From assembly GCF_025989185.1 (NCBI RefSeq), contig NZ_JAPDNT010000001.1, forward strand, positions 682,001-746,000: DNA of 64,000 nucleotides, written 5' to 3'. The notes beneath the pieces were generated by a model. That model was not told the origin of the DNA. It made no database searches and was given only the letters and a program-made list of their open reading frames with translations. This DNA comes from Limobrevibacterium gyesilva. Its GTDB lineage: Bacteria; Pseudomonadota; Alphaproteobacteria; Acetobacterales; Acetobacteraceae. Below, in pieces: positions 27,758-37,250 of this stretch (positions are counted from its first letter, which is position 1; each line of letters starts with the position of its first letter). The position numbers and the translations under genes were made by a program.

Positions 27758-28867
27758 ATGAGCATTCCGACAGCCGCGCCCAAGGTCGCGATCGTCCTGT
27801 TCAACCTTGGCGGCCCGGACAAGCCGGAGGCGGTGCGTCCCTTTCTGGTCAACCTGTTCACCGACCCGGCGATCCTGCGCGTGCCGTTCTTCGTGCGCCC
27901 CTGGCTCGCCCGCATCATCGCCTATGCCCGCACCAAACCGGCGACGGCCAACTACGCGCTGCTGGGCGGCAAGTCGCCGCTGCTGGAGCTGACGGAGCAG
28001 CAGGCCCGCGCCCTGGAAGCGGCATTGCCGGACTTGCAGGCGCGCTGCTTCGTGGCGATGCGCTACTGGCACCCGTTCAGCGACGCGGTCGCGCGCGCGG
28101 TGCGGGACTGGGATCCCGACGAGGTCGTGCTGCTGCCGCTCTATCCGCAATATTCCACGACCACGACCGGAAGCTCGCTGACTGCGTGGCGGGAGGCGGC
28201 GGCGCAGGCCGGGCTGGTGAAGCCGGTGACCTCGCTGTGCTGCTACCACTCCGACCCCGGCTTCGCCGCGGCCACGGCAGCGATCGTCCGGCGCAGCTAC
28301 GACGAGGCCAGGGCGGACCTCGCTGCGGACGTGCCTTTGCGCGTGCTGTTCTCCGCGCACGGCCTGCCGGAGACGATCGTCAAACGCGGCGATCCCTACC
28401 AGTTCCAGATCGAGCGCACGGTCGCCGCGGTCACGCGCCAGCTCGGCGTCGACGGGCTCGACACGACGATCTGCTACCAGTCCCGCGCCACGCCGCAGAA
28501 ATGGATCGGCCCCTCGACCGAGCAGGAACTGCACCGCGCGGCGCACGACAAGGTCGCGGTGCTGGTGGTGCCCATCGCCTTCGTGTCCGAGCATTCCGAA
28601 ACGCTGGTGGAGCTCGACGTCGAATACCGCCATCTGGCCGAGAAGGCTGGCCTGCCCGGCTATTTCCGGGCCCCCACGCAGAGCGCCGATCCCGGCTTTA
28701 TCGCCGCCCTGGCGAGCCTGGTGCGCGGGGCACGCGCGCGTGGACCGGGCTTGTGCAGTTTCGCCGGGGGGCGTACCTGCCCGCGGCCGCATGGCGACTG
28801 CCCGCACGCCCGGGCCGCCGCGACGGATGCCGCGACCGATATCGAAACCGTGCCGAGAGCCGCATGA
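27758..28867 (+). CDS. hemH: Ferrochelatase with cysteine-rich C-terminal tail
   Basis: 369-residue enzyme that inserts ferrous iron into protoporphyrin IX at the membrane surface. Family landmarks: FNLGGPDKPEAVRPFL, MRYWHPFSDAV, FSAHGLPETIVKRGDPY, CYQSRATPQKWIGPSTE and PIAFVSEHSETLVELD. The C-terminus carries three cysteines in LCSFAGGRTCPRPHGDCPH. Some alphaproteobacterial ferrochelatases hold a [2Fe-2S] cluster using C-terminal cysteines, so a cluster is plausible here. It follows hemE by 31 bp and overlaps the HAD gene by four bases. Confidence 0.97.
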   Translation: MSIPTAAPKVAIVLFNLGGPDKPEAVRPFLVNLFTDPAILRVPFFVRPWLARIIAYARTKPATANYALLGGKSPLLELTEQQARALEAALPDLQARCFVAMRYWHPFSDAVARAVRDWDPDEVVLLPLYPQYSTTTTGSSLTAWREAAAQAGLVKPVTSLCCYHSDPGFAAATAAIVRRSYDEARADLAADVPLRVLFSAHGLPETIVKRGDPYQFQIERTVAAVTRQLGVDGLDTTICYQSRATPQKWIGPSTEQELHRAAHDKVAVLVVPIAFVSEHSETLVELDVEYRHLAEKAGLPGYFRAPTQSADPGFIAALASLVRGARARGPGLCSFAGGRTCPRPHGDCPHARAAATDAATDIETVPRAA

Positions 28868-29562
28868 CCCCCCTGGATCTGATGACGGGCCGCCGGGCCC
28901 CCCTGCGCCTGGTGATCTTCGATTGCGACGGCGTGATCGTGGACAGCGAGCCGGTGGCGAACCGGCTGGTGGCCGAGGCGCTGACCCGGCTGGGCTGGTC
29001 GATGACGCCCGCCGACGCCGACCGCCACTTCCTGGGCATGACGCTCACCGACATGGTGCCGGTGATCGAAGCCAGGCTGGGCCAAAGGCTGCCGGACGGC
29101 TGGAAGCAGGGTCTGATGTCCACCATGGTGGACACGCTGGGCCGCGAGGCCACCGCGATCGCCGGTGCGGTCGAGGCACTGCGGGCCGTGTCCGCGCTTG
29201 GCCTGCCCTGGCGGGTGGCCTCGAACTCCTCGCATGAGGAGATGCGGGCGAAATTCGCCTGCCTGGGCATTTCCGACCTCGTCGCCGGCCGGGTGCACAG
29301 CCATCGCGACGTGGGGCGGGGCAAGCCGGAACCCGACCTGTTCCTGGCCGCCGCTGCCGCAGAGGGCATCCCGCCGGCGGCCTGCGTCGTGATCGAGGAC
29401 AGCCTGCCCGGCGCCCGCGCCGCCGCCGCGGCCGCCATGGATTGCCTCGGCTATGCCCCGCATTCCGACGGGTCGCATCTGCGCGCGGCCGGTGCGGTGC
29501 CGTTCCGGTCGATGTTCGACCTCCCTGGCCTGATCGCCGCCGCGAACGGAGTGGCCGCGTGA
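28864..29562 (+). CDS. HAD-superfamily phosphatase, beta-phosphoglucomutase-like
   Basis: 232 residues with HAD motif I FDCDGVIVDSEP, motif II in VASNSSHEEM and motif III/IV in KPEPDLFLAAA and VIEDSLPGARAA. The helical cap between residues 30 and 100 is of the phosphoglucomutase/phosphoglycolate-phosphatase type. It is translationally coupled to hemH and to hemJ by four-base overlaps (ATGA and GTGA), although no heme role is established. Substrate unknown. Confidence 0.9.
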   Translation: MTPLDLMTGRRAPLRLVIFDCDGVIVDSEPVANRLVAEALTRLGWSMTPADADRHFLGMTLTDMVPVIEARLGQRLPDGWKQGLMSTMVDTLGREATAIAGAVEALRAVSALGLPWRVASNSSHEEMRAKFACLGISDLVAGRVHSHRDVGRGKPEPDLFLAAAAAEGIPPAACVVIEDSLPGARAAAAAAMDCLGYAPHSDGSHLRAAGAVPFRSMFDLPGLIAAANGVAA

Positions 29563-30011
29563 CCCTCGATTTCCTGGCGCCGGCCTATCCGTGGATCAAG
29601 GCCCTCCACGTCATCAGCATGATCGCGTGGATGGCCGGCATGCTCTATCTGCCGCGGCTTTACGTCTATCATTGCGCGGTGCCGCGCGGATCGGCCGAGA
29701 GCGAGCGCTTCAAGGTCATGGAGCGGCGCCTGCTGAAGCAGATCATCAACCCCGCCATGATCGCCACTTTCGCGTTCGGGATCCTGTTGGCGCTGACGCC
29801 CGGCATCATCGACTGGCATGCCGGCTGGTGGCATGTGAAGCTCACGGCGGTGATTCTCATGTCCGGATTCCATGGGGCGGCGTCGAAATGGCGGCGCGAT
29901 TTCCGCGATGACCGCAACACCCGGCCGCAGCGCTTCTATCGCATCGCCAACGAGGTTCCGACGCTGCTGATGGTCGTGATCGTCGTCATGGTCATCGTGA
30001 GGCCGTTCTGA
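29559..30011 (+). CDS. hemJ: Protoporphyrinogen oxidase HemJ
   Basis: 150-residue membrane enzyme that oxidises protoporphyrinogen IX, the step before ferrochelatase. It has four hydrophobic helices, the characteristic WIKALHVISMIAWMAGMLYLPRL and VYH start with the functionally important histidine, and a conserved lysine region WHVKLTAVILMS. The start codon is GTG overlapping the HAD stop. Together with hemE and hemH it covers three late heme steps; hemF/hemN are not here. Confidence 0.95.
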   Translation: MTLDFLAPAYPWIKALHVISMIAWMAGMLYLPRLYVYHCAVPRGSAESERFKVMERRLLKQIINPAMIATFAFGILLALTPGIIDWHAGWWHVKLTAVILMSGFHGAASKWRRDFRDDRNTRPQRFYRIANEVPTLLMVVIVVMVIVRPF

Positions 30012-30469
30012 TGCCGCACGACCTGACCCTTCCCGGCGGCTACGTGGTCAGCGACGACCCCGCGCGGCTCGATATCGACGTGATCCACCGCTATCTGTCC
30101 GAGGACAGCTATTGGGCCCGGGGCCGCGAGCGGGCCGTCACCGAGCGCAGCCTCGCGCATAGCCTGTGCTTCGGCCTGTACGCTCCCGACGGGTCGCAGG
30201 CCGGTTTCGCGCGCATCGTCTCCGACCTGACCACCAGCGCGCATCTGGCCGACGTGTTCGTTTTGCCGGCGCATCGTGGCCGTGGGCTCGGCAAGGCGCT
30301 GGTCGCGGCCGTGCTGGCGCATCCCGAGTTGCAGACGGTGCGGCGCTGGACCCTGACCACCAGCGACGCGCACGGGCTGTATGCCGCCTTCGGCTTCACC
30401 CCGCATCCGGACCCGCAGACCCAGATGGTGCGGGTCGTGTCCGGCCAGGGGGGAGCGAATTGCCCTTGA
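30011..30469 (+). CDS. GNAT-family N-acetyltransferase
   Basis: 152 residues. The acetyl-CoA-binding motif is visible as VLPAHRGRGLGKALVAAVL, preceded by the beta-strand HLADVFV, with YAAFGFTPHPDP near the C-terminus. It overlaps the hemJ stop by one base and is the last gene before the rho leader. The acceptor substrate is unknown; such YdhI-like acetyltransferases are often annotated next to hemJ-rho without a defined role. Confidence 0.9.
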   Translation: MPHDLTLPGGYVVSDDPARLDIDVIHRYLSEDSYWARGRERAVTERSLAHSLCFGLYAPDGSQAGFARIVSDLTTSAHLADVFVLPAHRGRGLGKALVAAVLAHPELQTVRRWTLTTSDAHGLYAAFGFTPHPDPQTQMVRVVSGQGGANCP

Positions 30470-30747
30470 ATCCTGCCGAATTCCGCATATCTGCGGGTTG
30501 ACGGGCACGAGCCGCCCGCATAGCTTGTACGAGCGAGCAGCGGCGGTTCCGTTGCCTGGCCTCGCATTCCGCAGACCCCCTCCCCCCTGGGACAGTGCCG
30601 GTCCCCCGATCGATCCAGCACGTTGCTGGCCCATCGACCAGGTGATCGGCGACCGAGCCACCGGGCGTCATTGCCCTCTGCCGCCTGGTCCTGTCCCGAT
30701 CTCATGACCGGCCTGTACCAGTGGCCGGCTTCTTTCGAGGCGACCTG
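30470..30747 (+). promoter_or_regulatory. Untranslated region upstream of rho
   Basis: 278 bp without a supportable gene. It is rich in C and poor in G on the coding strand in its second half (for example CCCCCTCCCCCCTGG around 30579), as expected of a Rho-loading region. Rho commonly autoregulates through its leader, so this may be the control region, but no specific structure was identified. Confidence 0.4.
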
Positions 30748-32022
30748 ATGCACCTCGCCGAACTCAAGGCTAAATCCCCGGCGGACCTTCTGAGCTTCGC
30801 CGAATCATTGCAGATCGAGAACGCATCCAGCCTGCGCAAGCAGGACATGATGTTCGCGATCCTGAAGAACCTCGCGGAGAATGAGCAGGCCATCAACGGC
30901 GAAGGCACGCTCGAGATCCTGCCGGACGGCTTCGGGTTCCTGCGCAGCCCGGAGAGCAACTATCTGCCCGGGCCCGACGACATCTATGTCTCGCCGAGCC
31001 AGGTCCGCCGCTTCGGCCTGCGCACCGGCGACACGGTGGAAGGCCAGATCCGCGCGCCCAAGGACGGCGAGCGGTATTTCGCCCTGCTCAAGGTCAACAC
31101 GATCAACTTCGAGCAGCCGGAAGCGGTGCGCCACCGCATCAACTTCGACAACCTGACGCCGCTCTATCCCGACCAGCGGCTGAAGATGGAAGTCGAATAC
31201 CACGAGCCGCCGACCAAGGGCGCCGCGCGCGACATGATCCCGCGCGTGATCGACCTGGTGGCGCCGATCGGCAAGGGCCAGCGCGCCCTGATCGTGGCCC
31301 CGCCGCGCACCGGCAAGACCATGATGCTGCAGAGCATCGCCAAGTCGATCTCCGCCAACCATCCCGAAGCCTTCCTGATCGTGCTGCTGATCGACGAGCG
31401 GCCCGAGGAAGTGACGGACATGGCCCGCACCGTGAAGGGCGAGGTCGTCGCCTCCACCTTCGACGAGCCGGCCACCCGCCACGTGCAGGTGACCGAGATG
31501 GTGCTGGAGAAGGCCAAGCGCCTGGTCGAGCACAAGCGTGACGTGGTGATCCTGCTCGACTCCATCACCCGCCTCGCGCGCGCCTACAACACCGTGGTGC
31601 CCAGCTCCGGCAAGGTGCTGACCGGCGGCGTGGACGCGAACGCCCTGCAGCGGCCGAAGCGCTTCTTCGGCGCCGCCCGCAACATCGAGGAAGGCGGCTC
31701 GCTGACCATCATCGCGACTGCGCTGATCGACACCGGCAGCCGCATGGACGAAGTGATCTTCGAGGAGTTCAAGGGCACCGGCAACTCCGAGATCATCCTG
31801 GACCGCAAGCTGTCGGACAAGCGCACCTTCCCGGCCATCGACATCACCAAGTCCGGCACCCGCAAGGAAGAGCTGCTGGTGGATCGCGGCACGCTCTCGA
31901 AAATGTGGGTGCTGCGCCGCATCCTCAACCCGATGGGCACCATGGACGCGATGGACTTCCTGCTGGACAAGCTGAAATACAGCAAGACCAACCAGGACTT
32001 CTTCGACGCCATGAATACCTGA
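30748..32022 (+). CDS. rho: Transcription termination factor Rho
   Basis: 424-residue hexameric RNA helicase that ends transcription. The N-terminal RNA-binding domain contains [15 protein letters not shown] and [13 protein letters not shown]. Walker A is [10 protein letters not shown], Walker B is [14 protein letters not shown], and the Q/R-loop region is [14 protein letters not shown]. The ATG at 30748 gives the family start [15 protein letters not shown]. The hemJ-rho neighbourhood is typical for alphaproteobacteria near the origin. Confidence 0.98.
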   Translation: MHLAELKAKSPADLLSFAESLQIENASSLRKQDMMFAILKNLAENEQAINGEGTLEILPDGFGFLRSPESNYLPGPDDIYVSPSQVRRFGLRTGDTVEGQIRAPKDGERYFALLKVNTINFEQPEAVRHRINFDNLTPLYPDQRLKMEVEYHEPPTKGAARDMIPRVIDLVAPIGKGQRALIVAPPRTGKTMMLQSIAKSISANHPEAFLIVLLIDERPEEVTDMARTVKGEVVASTFDEPATRHVQVTEMVLEKAKRLVEHKRDVVILLDSITRLARAYNTVVPSSGKVLTGGVDANALQRPKRFFGAARNIEEGGSLTIIATALIDTGSRMDEVIFEEFKGTGNSEIILDRKLSDKRTFPAIDITKSGTRKEELLVDRGTLSKMWVLRRILNPMGTMDAMDFLLDKLKYSKTNQDFFDAMNT

Positions 32023-32081
32023 GTAGTGGCGGCGCCGGCCAAGTAAAGGCGCCGTTCCCCGATCAGTCGTGCGGCTGGCGG

Positions 32082-32105
32082 ACGAGGGGGCATATGCCCC
32101 CTCGT
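32082..32105 (+). terminator. Intrinsic terminator after rho
   Basis: Perfect 24-base palindrome with arms ACGAGGGGGCAT/ATGCCCCCTCGT, followed by TTC. It sits 60 bp beyond the rho stop and 84 bp before ahcY. Confidence 0.8.
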
Positions 32106-32188
32106 TTCATACGGGGTGGTTTCCGCCGCGGATTGCGAACATGCAGATATCCTTATATACGCCCAGCGACCCCTCAGGAGCCATTGCC

Positions 32189-33496
32189 ATGCCCGATACC
32201 GCCACGACCCAGGACTTCAAGGTGAAGGACATTTCCCTCGCCGCATGGGGTCAGAAGGAAATCTCCATGGCCGAGGACGAGATGCCCGGCCTGATGGCGA
32301 TCCGTGCGGAATACGGCAACACCAAGCCGCTCGCAGGCGCGCGCATCGTCGGCTGCCTGCACATGACCATCCAGACCGCCGTGCTGATCCAGACCCTGGA
32401 ACACCTGGGCGCGAGCGTCCGCTGGTCGTCGTGCAACATCTTCTCGACCCAGGACCACGCCGCCGCCGCCGTGGCCGCCTCCGGCACCCCGGTCTTCGCC
32501 TGGAAGGGCATGAGCGAGGACGAGTTCTGGTGGTGCATTGAACAGACGGTGCGCGGCCCGAACGGCTGGACGCCGAACCTGATCCTGGACGACGGCGGCG
32601 ACGCGACCGCGCTGCTGCACAACAAGTATCCGCAACTGCTGGAAGACATCCGCGGCCTGTCGGAAGAGACCACCACCGGCGTGCACCGGCTGTGGGAAAT
32701 GGCCAAGGCCGGCACGCTGAAAGTGCCCGCCATCAACGTCAACGACAGCGTCACCAAGTCGAAGTTCGACAACCTCTACGGCTGCCGTGAATCGCTGGTG
32801 GACGCGATCCGCCGCGGCACCGACGTGATGATGGCCGGCAAGGTCGCCGTGGTGAACGGCTTCGGCGACGTCGGCAAGGGCTCGGCCGCCTCGCTGCGCA
32901 ACGCCGGCTGCCGCGTGATGGTCACCGAAGTCGATCCGATCTGCGCGCTGCAGGCGGCGATGGAAGGCTACCAGGTCACCACCATGGAAGACGCCGCCCC
33001 CATCGGCGACATCTTCGTGACCGCCACCGGCAACGTCGATGTCATCACCATCGACCACATGCGCCGGATGAAGCACCGCGCCATCGTCTGCAACATCGGC
33101 CACTTCGACAGCGAGATCCAGATCGACGCGCTGCGCAACTACACCTGGGACAACGTCAAGCCGCAGGTGGACGAGGTGGTGTTCCCCGACAACAAGCGCC
33201 TGATCGTGCTGTCAGAAGGCCGCCTGGTGAACCTGGGCAACGCCACCGGCCACCCGAGCTTCGTGATGTCGGCCAGCTTCTCCAACCAGGTGCTGGCGCA
33301 GATCGAGCTGTGGACCGCGCCGAAGGGCAAATATGCCTGCCAAGTCTACACGCTGCCGAAGCACCTGGACGAGAAGGTGGCCGCCCTGCACCTGGCCAAG
33401 GTCGGCGCCAAGCTGACCAGGCTGACCCAGGCGCAGGCCGACTATATCGGCGCGCCCGTCAACGGGCCGTTCAAGCACGACCTCTACCGCTACTGA
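32189..33496 (+). CDS. ahcY: S-adenosylhomocysteine hydrolase
   Basis: 435-residue cytosolic enzyme that splits S-adenosylhomocysteine into adenosine and homocysteine, recycling the product of methyltransferases. Landmarks: [22 protein letters not shown], the substrate region [14 protein letters not shown], the NAD-binding [10 protein letters not shown] and [12 protein letters not shown], and the C-terminal FKHDLYRY that reaches into the neighbouring subunit. AGGAG lies nine bases before the ATG at 32189; a longer frame from 32069 is unsupported. I looked for an SAH riboswitch in the leader and did not recognise one. Confidence 0.97.
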   Translation: MPDTATTQDFKVKDISLAAWGQKEISMAEDEMPGLMAIRAEYGNTKPLAGARIVGCLHMTIQTAVLIQTLEHLGASVRWSSCNIFSTQDHAAAAVAASGTPVFAWKGMSEDEFWWCIEQTVRGPNGWTPNLILDDGGDATALLHNKYPQLLEDIRGLSEETTTGVHRLWEMAKAGTLKVPAINVNDSVTKSKFDNLYGCRESLVDAIRRGTDVMMAGKVAVVNGFGDVGKGSAASLRNAGCRVMVTEVDPICALQAAMEGYQVTTMEDAAPIGDIFVTATGNVDVITIDHMRRMKHRAIVCNIGHFDSEIQIDALRNYTWDNVKPQVDEVVFPDNKRLIVLSEGRLVNLGNATGHPSFVMSASFSNQVLAQIELWTAPKGKYACQVYTLPKHLDEKVAALHLAKVGAKLTRLTQAQADYIGAPVNGPFKHDLYRY

Positions 33497-33510
33497 CCTC
33501 CGGACGGCGC

Positions 33511-33530
33511 GGCCGGGGGCGCCCCCGGCC
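33511..33530. terminator. GC-rich palindrome after ahcY
   Basis: Perfect 20-base palindrome GGCCGGGGGC/GCCCCCGGCC, 14 bp beyond the ahcY stop, without a T tract. Likely terminator or mRNA 3' stabiliser. Confidence 0.6.
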
Positions 33531-33692
33531 GTGGCGCGGATGGTTTATTGCAGACTGTAACTTGCCCGTGATGTCACCGAGACATCATCGACGGCGCCGG
33601 GACAGAACCCGCAACCGGTCGTAAACCATACCCTGCAAAAAGAGGCAGACCACCGGCGCCGCGCCGGCCTGCTCCTTTGAGGGGGAGTTGCA

Positions 33693-33926
33693 ATGACCGT
33701 TCGGACAATCCCGTACAATCCTGCCATGCCTTGCACCGTCGCCCTGCGCCGGGTGCTGGCGAAAATCCGCGATCACGCCTCTACCGCCGACCTGCTGTTC
33801 CTCGAACGCTGGGAAATCAGCCCGTCACCCGGCGCCGCCACCGCCCTGCGCGTCAGCCAGATCCGCCGCGCCAACCCCGAACTCGCCGCCGCCATCCGCG
33901 CCGAAGTCGCGGCGGCAGGCAAGTGA
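33693..33926 (+). CDS. Small hypothetical protein (77 aa)
   Basis: No family recognised. Support for translation is a strong GAGGGGGAG ribosome-binding site ending five bases before the ATG, and normal high-GC third positions. The protein starts MTVRTIPYNPAMPC, is basic in the middle (LRRVLAKIRDHA) and ends in an alanine-rich helix (IRAEVAAAGK). The segment ATALRVSQIRRANPELAAAI could be a helix-turn-helix-like pair, but this is a guess. Upstream (33541-33692) are a short hairpin TGATGTC/GACATCA at about 33569 and no other gene. Confidence 0.5.
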   Translation: MTVRTIPYNPAMPCTVALRRVLAKIRDHASTADLLFLERWEISPSPGAATALRVSQIRRANPELAAAIRAEVAAAGK

Positions 33927-33961
33927 GGGCGGAGGGCCTTCGGCCCCCCTGCGCCCCCTGA

Positions 33962-34005
33962 CCAAGGGCTCCGCCCTTGGATCCCGCTAAGGGCGGAGCC
34001 CTTAG
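33962..34005. repeat. Paired-hairpin repeat, copy 2
   Basis: Two 8-bp hairpins back to back: CCAAGGGC-TCC-GCCCTTGG (33962-33980) and CTAAGGGC-GGA-GCCCTTAG (33987-34005). Their cores are exact reverse complements of each other. Same family as 22828-22881 and 60140-60183. Confidence 0.75.
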
Positions 34006-34018
34006 AACCCCAGACATG

Positions 34019-34087
34019 AGTGGTTTGGGGAAGGGAGCCTGAGGAGCGGTTTCCGACAGTACCTAAGCCCCCCTTCCCCAAACCACT
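34019..34087. repeat. 17-bp inverted repeat with 35-bp spacer
   Basis: Arms AGTGGTTTGGGGAAGGG (34019-34035) and its perfect complement (34071-34087). No gene lies inside. Could be a cruciform, a terminator or the ends of a very small lost element. Confidence 0.7.
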
Positions 34088-34126
34088 TAAGGTAACGGGA
34101 TCAAAGGGGCCTCTGCCCCTTTGCGG

Positions 34127-34165
34127 GGCTATCCGGCGCGCCGCTTGCGCGACGACGGCAGCGCC
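34127..34165. repeat. 39-bp dispersed motif, copy 1 (GGCTATCCGGCGCG...)
   Basis: Matches 32 of 39 bases with 60264-60302. Both copies begin GGCTATCCGGCGCG and end AGCGCC, and both lie downstream of a paired-hairpin repeat in the same order, so the two modules may form one composite repeat. The rest of 33927-34263 holds no gene. Confidence 0.7.
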
Positions 34166-34263
34166 CTGGTCGGGGGGTGTAGGGGGGCCGAAGGCCCTCC
34201 GCCCTTCCTTGCGCGCGCTGCGGTCCGGTGGCACAGGATGCAGTGTTCGATGGGGAGGGCGGG

Positions 34264-34977
34264 ATGGCGGTGAACAAGATCTATCCGGATGCCGTGGCGG
34301 CGTTGGCCGGGGTATTGCGCGATGGGATGACCATCATGTCCGGTGGCTTCGGCCTGTGTGGCATTCCCACGGCCTTGATCGAGGCGATCAGGCAGTCCGG
34401 GGTGAAGGACCTCACGGTGGTCAGCAACAACGCGGGCATCGACGATGCGGGTCTTGGCCTGCTGCTGCAGACGCGCCAGATCCGCAAGATGATCAGTTCT
34501 TATGTTGGCGAGAACGCGACTTTCGCCCGGCAGTATCTGGCCGGCGAGCTGGAGATCGAGTTCAACCCGCAAGGCACCCTGGCCGAGCGCATCCGCGCCG
34601 GCGGCGCCGGCATCCCGGCCTTCTTCACCCGCACCGGCGTCGGCACCCAGATCGCCGAGGGCAAGGAGGTGCGCGGCTTCGGCGGGCAGGACTACGTGAT
34701 GGAGACCGGCCTGCGCGCCGACCTCGCCATCGTGCACGCGTGGAAATCCGACACCGAAGGCAATCTTGTGTACCGAAAGACGGCGCGGAACTTCAACCCG
34801 GTCATGGCGACCGCGGCCGAGGTGACGGTGGCCGAGGTGGAGATCGTGGTGGATGCCGGCGAGATCGATCCCGACCACATCATCACCCCTGGCATCTTCG
34901 TCAAACGCATCGTGCCGCTGGTGAACGTGCACAAGCGGATCGAGCAGCGGACCGTGCGCAAGCGCGTCGCGGCCTGA
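34264..34977 (+). CDS. scoA: 3-oxoacid CoA-transferase, subunit A
   Basis: 237-residue alpha subunit of a two-subunit CoA-transferase that moves CoA from succinyl-CoA to acetoacetate or another 3-oxoacid, feeding ketone-body or polyhydroxyalkanoate breakdown. Signature SGGFGLCGIPTALI, oxyanion loop FFTRTGVGTQIAEG and the C-terminal PLVNVHKRIEQRTVR are present. ATG at 34264 has a GGGAGGGCGGG purine tract upstream; an extension to 34228 is unlikely. scoB follows after 15 bp. Confidence 0.94.
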   Translation: MAVNKIYPDAVAALAGVLRDGMTIMSGGFGLCGIPTALIEAIRQSGVKDLTVVSNNAGIDDAGLGLLLQTRQIRKMISSYVGENATFARQYLAGELEIEFNPQGTLAERIRAGGAGIPAFFTRTGVGTQIAEGKEVRGFGGQDYVMETGLRADLAIVHAWKSDTEGNLVYRKTARNFNPVMATAAEVTVAEVEIVVDAGEIDPDHIITPGIFVKRIVPLVNVHKRIEQRTVRKRVAA

Positions 34978-34992
34978 GACAGGAGAGCGGAC

Positions 34993-35649
<657 letters not shown>

Positions 35650-36283
35650 GCAGCATTGCGCGCTCCGCGGCGGCGAGGGCGCGCGGATCGAGTGGGCTGT
35701 CGCCGGCCAGGATGACGGTGGCGCCGACGATCAGGGCGCCGAAGGGCCATGGGTCGGCGGCACCGCCGGTCCACAGCAGCCGGTCATCGGGGCGGGTGTT
35801 GGCGTCCAGCAGGTGGCCGGCGGCGAGATCGAGAAGGGCGGGCCAGGAGAGGGCGCGCAGCCTGTCCGCGATACATGCGGGCAGGGGAGGCGTGCCGGAA
35901 TGCAGGGCATCGCGGGACCAGACCCGCCGCTGACCGGCATGGTGCAGCACCAGGGCCTCACGCGCCCCGGTGAATCGAAGCAGGTTGGCGGCTGGGCTTC
36001 GATCCGGGTCCAGCCCGGCGAACGCGGCGATCGCGGCGCCGAATCCGGCCGGGTCTGCCCGGCGCCAGGTGTCGACGGACGCGGGATCGGCATCCGCCAG
36101 GCGGCCGCTGGCGCGTAGCCATTCGATGAACGTGGCGAGGGTGCTGGCGGCGGCGGTTTCGTCGAATGGGTGCCATGCGGTCGGGGTCATGTGGATCCTG
36201 CGATTCCGGGCCTTGATCATGGCGCCTCGGGAGGGCTATATGCGCCCCTCTTCGCAGCCAGGGCGAAGATGACGGGTCTGCGT

Positions 36284-36359
36284 GGGGCCATAGCTCAGCT
36301 GGGAGAGCGCCTGAATGGCATTCAGGAGGTCAGCGGTTCGATCCCGCTTGGCTCCACCA
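36284..36359 (+). tRNA. tRNA-Ala (anticodon GGC)
   Basis: Complete 76-base cloverleaf with CCA encoded. Acceptor GGGGCCA, D arm GCTC/GAGC, anticodon arm CCTGA-ATGGCAT-TCAGG giving anticodon GGC for GCC/GCU codons, T loop TTCGATC. Confidence 0.97.
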
Positions 36360-36395
36360 CCCCGCTCACCGGCTTGCATCCTGTAGGTTGCGGTC

Positions 36396-36773
36396 ATGCG
36401 GCTCGTACGGTCCCGTTTTCCATGGCTGCGCCTGCCCATCGCGATGGTGGTGGCGCTGGGCCTGTTGCTGCAGGTGACCGTGCCGCAGGCGTCCGCTTTC
36501 GCGGGGCCTGTCGATCCGCTGTTTGCCTTGGGCAGCATCTGCCATGCCGGCGGCGACGAGCCCGACGGCGCGCCGCAGCCGGCCACGAAGCACCAGCATG
36601 AGCATTGCGCGCTGTGCCAGCTCGGGGCGGTGGTCTTCCTGCCGCCGGAGCCTGGGTCGGCATTGTGGCAGCCATTCGTTGCCGTGGCGTCGGTCATGCG
36701 CCTGCCCGCGCCGGTTCCGACCGGCACGATCCGGCTTGCCTACGCATCGCGCGCCCCGCCCCTTTTCGGCTGA
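36396..36773 (+). CDS. DUF2946-family protein, copper-locus accessory
   Basis: 125 residues: a basic N-terminus and one hydrophobic segment (LPIAMVVALGLLLQVTVPQASA, likely a signal or anchor), then the DUF2946 metal-ligand-like pattern CHAGG ... HQHEHCALCQLGA. Proteins of this family are small, often encoded beside copper genes and proposed to bind metal. It precedes copC by 82 bp on the same strand and probably opens the copper operon. Confidence 0.8.
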   Translation: MRLVRSRFPWLRLPIAMVVALGLLLQVTVPQASAFAGPVDPLFALGSICHAGGDEPDGAPQPATKHQHEHCALCQLGAVVFLPPEPGSALWQPFVAVASVMRLPAPVPTGTIRLAYASRAPPLFG

Positions 36774-36855
36774 AGCCAGACTCCTCGTCCGACTTCCTGC
36801 GTGCGCCGCGCCGGTTCCGACCGGGCGCGCACGTGCCGATCCTGTGGAGCGTTCC

Positions 36856-37230
36856 ATGCATCGCCTGTTCGTCCAAGCCGCGTTGATCGCGGCCGTCAGC
36901 CTTTCTCCCGCCCTGATTTCCCCCGCCTTCGCGCATGCGCATCTGCGCAGCGCCACCCCTGCCGCCGGCAGCACGGTCGCCACCGCGCCGGATGCGGTGG
37001 AGTGCACCTTCAGCGAGGCGCTCGAGCCTCGGTTCTCGGCCCTGCAAGTCCAGGACGCCAACGGCAAGCGCGTCGATGCCGGCGACATGCACCTGGCGCC
37101 CGGCGACGCCAAGCGGATGGTGGTGGGGGTGCCGAAGCTGGGGGCCGGCGTCTACACCGTGATCTGGCAGGCGACCTCGGTCGATACGCACCGGACCGAG
37201 GGGCGGTACACCTTCACCGTGGCGCCGTGA
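36856..37230 (+). CDS. copC: Periplasmic copper-binding protein CopC
   Basis: 124 residues with a Sec signal peptide cleaved at AFA|HAHL, leaving an N-terminal histidine, the Cu(II) ligand of CopC proteins. The fold motifs are HAHLRSATPAAGSTV, VECTFSEALEPRFS and the C-terminal ATSVDTHRTEGRYTFTV, which supplies another histidine ligand. No methionine-rich Cu(I) loop is seen, so it is the Cu(II)-only type. copD follows after 20 bp. Confidence 0.93.
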   Translation: MHRLFVQAALIAAVSLSPALISPAFAHAHLRSATPAAGSTVATAPDAVECTFSEALEPRFSALQVQDANGKRVDAGDMHLAPGDAKRMVVGVPKLGAGVYTVIWQATSVDTHRTEGRYTFTVAP

Positions 37231-37250
37231 GGTGACCGGCGTTCGCTGAC

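Noticed and set aside
32023-32188. SAH riboswitch before ahcY
   Set aside because: No match to the conserved SAH-aptamer core was seen; the main structure is the rho terminator palindrome.
33962-34005. CRISPR-like repeat
   Set aside because: Only two hairpins per locus, in inverted arrangement, with no regular spacers and no cas genes.
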